Of a DNA stretch of 64,000 nt, positions 63,221-64,000 are shown piece after piece. This DNA comes from Pseudomonadota bacterium (lineage in GTDB: Bacteria > Pseudomonadota > Gammaproteobacteria > Burkholderiales > Gallionellaceae): the NCBI GenBank assembly GCA_021800795.1, contig JAJYYO010000002.1:62001-126000 (forward strand), given 5' to 3'. The position numbers and the translations under genes are program-made. Position 1 is the first letter of the stretch. Each line of letters opens with the position of its first letter. The notes below the pieces were generated by a model. The model did no database searches and was not told where the DNA came from. It saw nothing but the letters and a program-made list of their open reading frames with translations.

Positions 63221-64000
63221 ATGTCCGTTATTAAAATGACCGATCTGGATCTCAAGGGTAAACGCGTCCTGATCCGTTCCGATCTGAATGTGCCTGTCAA
63301 AGACGGCAAAGTCACATCCGATGCACGTATCTCATCCTCCATGGCCACCATCAATGCAGCGCTCAATGCCGGCGCACGCGTGATGGTCACCTCTCATCTG
63401 GGCCGCCCGGTTGAAGGCGAATATTCAGAAGAAAATTCGCTCAGGCCGGTTGCCGATGTGATCGCCAACAAGCTGGAAAAACCGGTTCGCCTGATCCGTG
63501 ACTGGATAGACGGCGGATTTGATGTGGCCGATGGCGAGCTGGTATTGCTGGAGAATTGTCGTTTCAACAAGGGCGAGAAGAAATGCACGGATGAGCTCTC
63601 CAAAAAATACGCCGCATTATGCGATGTGTTTGTGATGGATGCCTTCGGTACGGCTCATCGTGCGGAAGCATCGACTTATGGTGTGGCCAAGTTTGCACCC
63701 ACCGCTGCTGCCGGTATTTTGCTGACGGCTGAACTGGACGCTTTGACCAAGGCGCTGCTCAATCCGGCGCGGCCGATGGTTGCCATCGTGGGCGGCTCCA
63801 AGGTATCCACCAAGCTGACGGTACTGGAATCCTTGGCGGAAAAATGCGAGCAGCTGGTGGTCGGCGGCGGTATAGCCAACACTTTCCTCAAGGCAACCGG
63901 TCATCCGGTAGGCAAATCGCTGTGCGAAAACGATCTGGTTCCGACGGCACAGGCGCTGATCGAAAAAATGAAACAAAGAGGCGCTATCATACCGATCGCC
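63221..64000 (+). CDS. pgk: Phosphoglycerate kinase (3' end beyond window)
   Basis: From ATG 63221, with GGAG seven bases upstream, 260 codons are visible and open at the window end. [44 protein letters not shown] and [19 protein letters not shown] are the family motifs. It transfers phosphate between 1,3-bisphosphoglycerate and ADP. Third gene of the tkt-gap-pgk set. Confidence 0.97.
   Translation, partial: MSVIKMTDLDLKGKRVLIRSDLNVPVKDGKVTSDARISSSMATINAALNAGARVMVTSHLGRPVEGEYSEENSLRPVADVIANKLEKPVRLIRDWIDGGFDVADGELVLLENCRFNKGEKKCTDELSKKYAALCDVFVMDAFGTAHRAEASTYGVAKFAPTAAAGILLTAELDALTKALLNPARPMVAIVGGSKVSTKLTVLESLAEKCEQLVVGGGIANTFLKATGHPVGKSLCENDLVPTAQALIEKMKQRGAIIPIA

Overview
This window looks like a chromosomal segment of a betaproteobacterium. 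The housekeeping synteny fits: lptD-surA-pdxA-ksgA beside amgK-murU, pepP-ubiH, topA-smg-dprA, a LysM gene divergent from def-fmt-rsmB-DUF4390-ntrY-ntrX, and tkt-gap-pgk. I lean towards the Nitrosomonadales (Gallionellaceae-like), but this is inferred from gene order and protein style only; no 16S rRNA is present.

Positions 1-24000 are a surface-polysaccharide island read entirely on the minus strand. From its upstream end it carries an EPS-type MarR regulator, a Wzx-type flippase, glycosyltransferases, sugar-modifying enzymes and methyltransferases. These are followed by manC and an ABC-type O-polysaccharide exporter (wzm, wzt), then a coiled-coil methyltransferase, a NeuD/PglD-type acyltransferase, a perosamine-synthase-like aminotransferase, three GT4 glycosyltransferases, a methyltransferase, an SDR-GT2 fusion and the start of a GtrA-like flippase. 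The set is consistent with an exported, possibly (N-acyl)perosamine-containing O-polysaccharide whose chain end is methylated and recognised by the C-terminal domain of Wzt. No gmd, wzy or waaL is seen in the window.

The wzm-wzt junction is the most unusual spot. Two toxin-antitoxin modules (VapBC and MntA-HepT) occupy the slot between wzm and wzt. They are separated by a scar made of a second wzt 5' end joined to a second wzm 3' end. VapBC is bracketed by a 9-bp direct repeat, and hepT is frameshifted. Directly downstream, base composition falls sharply inside wzt, so the Wzt carbohydrate-binding half and the coiled-coil methyltransferase form one AT-rich block. That methyltransferase carries six 14-residue (42-bp) tandem repeats resembling a molecular ruler.

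Positions 24053-34526 hold envelope and cofactor genes: ksgA, a possible 29-codon gene, pdxA, surA and lptD on the minus strand, then amgK, murU, pepP and ubiH on the plus strand. Small palindromic or low-complexity elements lie in frame inside amgK (twice), murU and pdxA, and related copies sit in nearby intergenic regions. Positions 34534-43631 hold an MdtABC-type RND efflux operon with its outer-membrane factor. Next come zwf, a DUF1345 membrane protein and a response-regulator/mini-kinase pair. The remainder (48514-64000) is topA, smg, dprA, a LysM protein, the def-fmt-rsmB-ntrYX run with a short NtrX lacking the AAA+ domain, and the carbon-metabolism operon tkt-gap-pgk (pgk cut by the window end). 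No tRNA, rRNA, CRISPR array or complete insertion sequence was seen.
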